Assembly: GCF_027625935.1 (NCBI RefSeq)
Contig: NZ_CP115300.1
Location: 6,944,001-7,008,000 of the forward strand
Length of the DNA stretch: 64,000 nucleotides
Direction: 5' to 3'
Source: Streptomyces camelliae
GTDB taxonomy: Bacteria; Actinomycetota; Actinomycetes; Streptomycetales; Streptomycetaceae
This document shows positions 62,435 through 64,000 of this stretch, one piece after another; the stretch's first letter is position 1; each line of letters starts with the position of its first letter. The position numbers and the translations under genes were made by a program. The notes under the pieces are model-generated. The model made no database searches and had not been told where the DNA came from. It saw only the letters and a list, made by a program, of their open reading frames with translations.

Positions 62435-63969
62435 GCACCTACGCCAATCCCGTCCTGAACGCCGACTGGTCCGACCCGGACGTGGTCCGCGTCGGTGACG
62501 ACTTCTACCTCACCGCCTCCAGCTTCGGCCGCGCCCCCGGCCTGCCGCTGCTGCACTCGCGCGACCTGGTGAACTGGACCCTCGTCGGCCATGCCCTCGA
62601 ACGCCTCGAACCGGAGGAGCGGTTCGCGCTGCCCCGGCACGACGGCGGGGTCTGGGCGCCCTCGATCCGGCACCACGACGACCGCTTCTGGATCTTCTGG
62701 GGCGATCCCGACCAGGGCATCTTCCAGGTCAACGCCCCGGAGATCAGGGGCCCTTGGACCCGCCCGCACCTGCTGAAGGCCGGCCTGGGCCTGATCGACC
62801 CGTGCCCGCTGTGGGACGACGAGACCGGCGACGCCTACCTCGTGCACGCCTGGGCGAAGTCCCGCTCCGGCATCAAGAACCGGCTCACCGGCCACCGGAT
62901 GCACCCCGACGGCACCTCGCTGCTGGACGAGGGCAAGGTGATCGTCGACGGCGACCGCATCCCCGGCTGGTTCACCCTGGAGGGCCCCAAGCTCTACCGG
63001 CACGACGGCTGGTTCTGGATCCTCGCGCCCGCCGGGGGAGTGGAGACCGGCTGGCAGGGCGCCTTCCGCTCGCGCGGCTTCTTCGGGCCGTACGAGGAGC
63101 GGATCGTCCTGGAGCAGGGAGACACCGAGGTCAACGGGCCGCACCAGGGCGGCTGGGTGCGCACGCCGGCCGGCGAGGACTGGTTCCTGCACTTCCAGCA
63201 GCGCGGCGCGTACGGCAGGGTCGTCCACCTCCAGCCCATGGGCTGGGGCCCGGACGGCTGGCCGGTCATCGGGGACAGCGGCGCCCCCGTCGCCGTACAC
63301 CGCAGGCCCGCTCTTCCGGCGCAGCCGCCCGCCGTGCCCGCCACCGACGACGACTTCCCCGGCGGGCGGTACGGCCGTCAGTGGCAGTGGACCGCCAACC
63401 CTCCCCCACTCTCGGCTTCGCTCGAGCGGGGGGACCCCCATGCCGGCTGGGCCACCCAGCACTCGGCGGACGGGCTGCGGCTGAGCTGCGTGCGCTCGGC
63501 CGACGCCCACGACCCGCGCAGGCTCCCGAACATCCTCACCCAGCGGCTGCCCGGCCTGCCCTGCACGGTGGAGGTCGAGCTGCGGCTGGACTCCGCCGAA
63601 CCCGGGGCGCGGGCCGGACTCGTCGTCCTCGGCGACGCGTTCGGCTGGATCGGGCTGGAACGGGCGGCCGACGGCACGGTCCGGCTCGTGCACCGGTTCG
63701 CGGAGGCCGCCGCCGACCGGGAGCGGGACGCCGGGGTGTCCTGCCCCGCGCCCGAGGGGCGGGCCCGGCTGCGGATCGAGATCGGCGCCGGGGCGCGCTG
63801 CCGGTTCGGCTACGACGTCGGGGACGGCCCGCGCCGCTCCGGTCCCGTCTTCGCGGCCACTCCCTGGCGCTGGGTCGGTGCCCTGCTCGGCCTGTTCGCC
63901 GTCGCTCCCGAGGGACCGGGGCACGCGGGGGCGGCGACCTTCACCCGGTTCCGGATCACGTCTTCGTAG
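62431..63969 (+). CDS. Glycoside hydrolase family 43 protein
   Basis: 512 residues. Five-bladed propeller: general base D15 (WSDPDVVRVGDDFYLTAS), pKa modulator D123 (GLIDPCPLWDDE) and general acid E184 (FTLEGPKLYR). C-terminal beta-sandwich domain (about 310-510) of the DUF1349/xylosidase type is interrupted at about 323-338 by NPPPLSASLERGDPHA, the translation of a repeat. No signal peptide, so it acts on imported oligosaccharides: beta-xylosidase or alpha-L-arabinofuranosidase activity is likely. Confidence 0.9.
   Translation: MSTYANPVLNADWSDPDVVRVGDDFYLTASSFGRAPGLPLLHSRDLVNWTLVGHALERLEPEERFALPRHDGGVWAPSIRHHDDRFWIFWGDPDQGIFQVNAPEIRGPWTRPHLLKAGLGLIDPCPLWDDETGDAYLVHAWAKSRSGIKNRLTGHRMHPDGTSLLDEGKVIVDGDRIPGWFTLEGPKLYRHDGWFWILAPAGGVETGWQGAFRSRGFFGPYEERIVLEQGDTEVNGPHQGGWVRTPAGEDWFLHFQQRGAYGRVVHLQPMGWGPDGWPVIGDSGAPVAVHRRPALPAQPPAVPATDDDFPGGRYGRQWQWTANPPPLSASLERGDPHAGWATQHSADGLRLSCVRSADAHDPRRLPNILTQRLPGLPCTVEVELRLDSAEPGARAGLVVLGDAFGWIGLERAADGTVRLVHRFAEAAADRERDAGVSCPAPEGRARLRIEIGAGARCRFGYDVGDGPRRSGPVFAATPWRWVGALLGLFAVAPEGPGHAGAATFTRFRITSS
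63400..63440. repeat. Palindromic repeat inserted in frame in the GH43 gene
   Basis: CCTCCCCCACTCTCGGCT then TCGCTCGAGCGGGGGGACCC. Same family as the units at 54153 and 61775. Inserted between WQWTA and GWATQHS in frame with no stop. Confidence 0.78.
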
Positions 63970-64000
63970 TCCGTCCTCTTCGTAGTTCTTCCGCACTCTC

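Overview
This is high-GC actinobacterial DNA, most likely from a Streptomyces chromosome. Codon third positions are strongly GC-rich, TTG and GTG starts are common, gene neighbours overlap by ATGA or GTGA, and pigment-free core clusters typical of the genus are present: tkt-tal-zwf-opcA-pgl next to divergent ctaB, ctaA with an ABC exporter, and the sufR-sufBD-Rieske-sufCSUT operon. Species was not determined.

Layout. 1-207: end of a sugar ABC permease. 369-5270: a large DUF4011/SF1 helicase with a C-terminal nuclease domain. 5354-11964 (minus): pentose phosphate genes. 12384-16715: haem O synthase, three small conserved genes and haem A synthase. 16762-19302 (minus): ABC-2 exporter and an AAC(3)-type acetyltransferase. 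19486-26038: Fe-S assembly operon behind SufR. 26113-34779: AbfB-domain protein, SMR pump with TetR, dapD, a decayed HAD gene, dapA, a small-protein/Cys-rich pair, an ArsR-AHSA1 pair and a secreted nuclease. 35062-38139: a conserved unknown and a Tat-exported PhoX phosphatase with a PHO-box-like repeat. 38204-40224: the most striking region, an array of three Y-RNA-like elements directly upstream of a Ro60/TROVE gene. 40294-43651: MFS pump with TetR, TerD-domain protein. 43731-48745 (minus): DeoR-SBP-permeases-alcohol dehydrogenase operon. 49019-52141: uronate dehydrogenase and ketodeoxyglucarate dehydratase with an unknown. 52078-55043: MFS, maleylpyruvate isomerase-like and MBL genes. 55166-63969: FCD regulator, sugar-acid aldolase/dehydratase pair, sugar ABC permeases, Gfo/Idh, PmoA-like and GH43.

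Key discovery. The 504-bp gap before the Ro60 gene encodes three elements sharing a 5' motif (GGTGCG..GGCAG), a TACTTC box and a 9-bp stem with the same A·C mismatch, with compensatory base changes between copies. Elements 1 and 3 each span 139 nt and enclose an entire tRNA sequence in circularly permuted order (anticodon loop, variable region, T arm, acceptor hairpin, D arm): a CAU (Met/Ile2-like) and a CAG (Leu-like) version. Element 2 is a minimal version with only a small hairpin. They look like tRNA-mimic Y RNAs that bind the adjacent Ro60 protein; a permuted, intron-bearing pre-tRNA is a less likely alternative.

Other points of note: Streptomyces palindromic repeats inserted in frame into two enzymes (PmoA-like and GH43) and one breaking a HAD gene; hairpins that can cover the ribosome binding site of the helicase gene and of an ArsR gene; tandem TetR operators abutting a start codon; a likely leaderless sufR and dapD. 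The second half of the window is an accessory sugar-acid region: uronates via Udh and KdgD, and pentose-type sugars via GH43, ABC uptake, IlvD-type dehydratase and a DHDPS-type enzyme.
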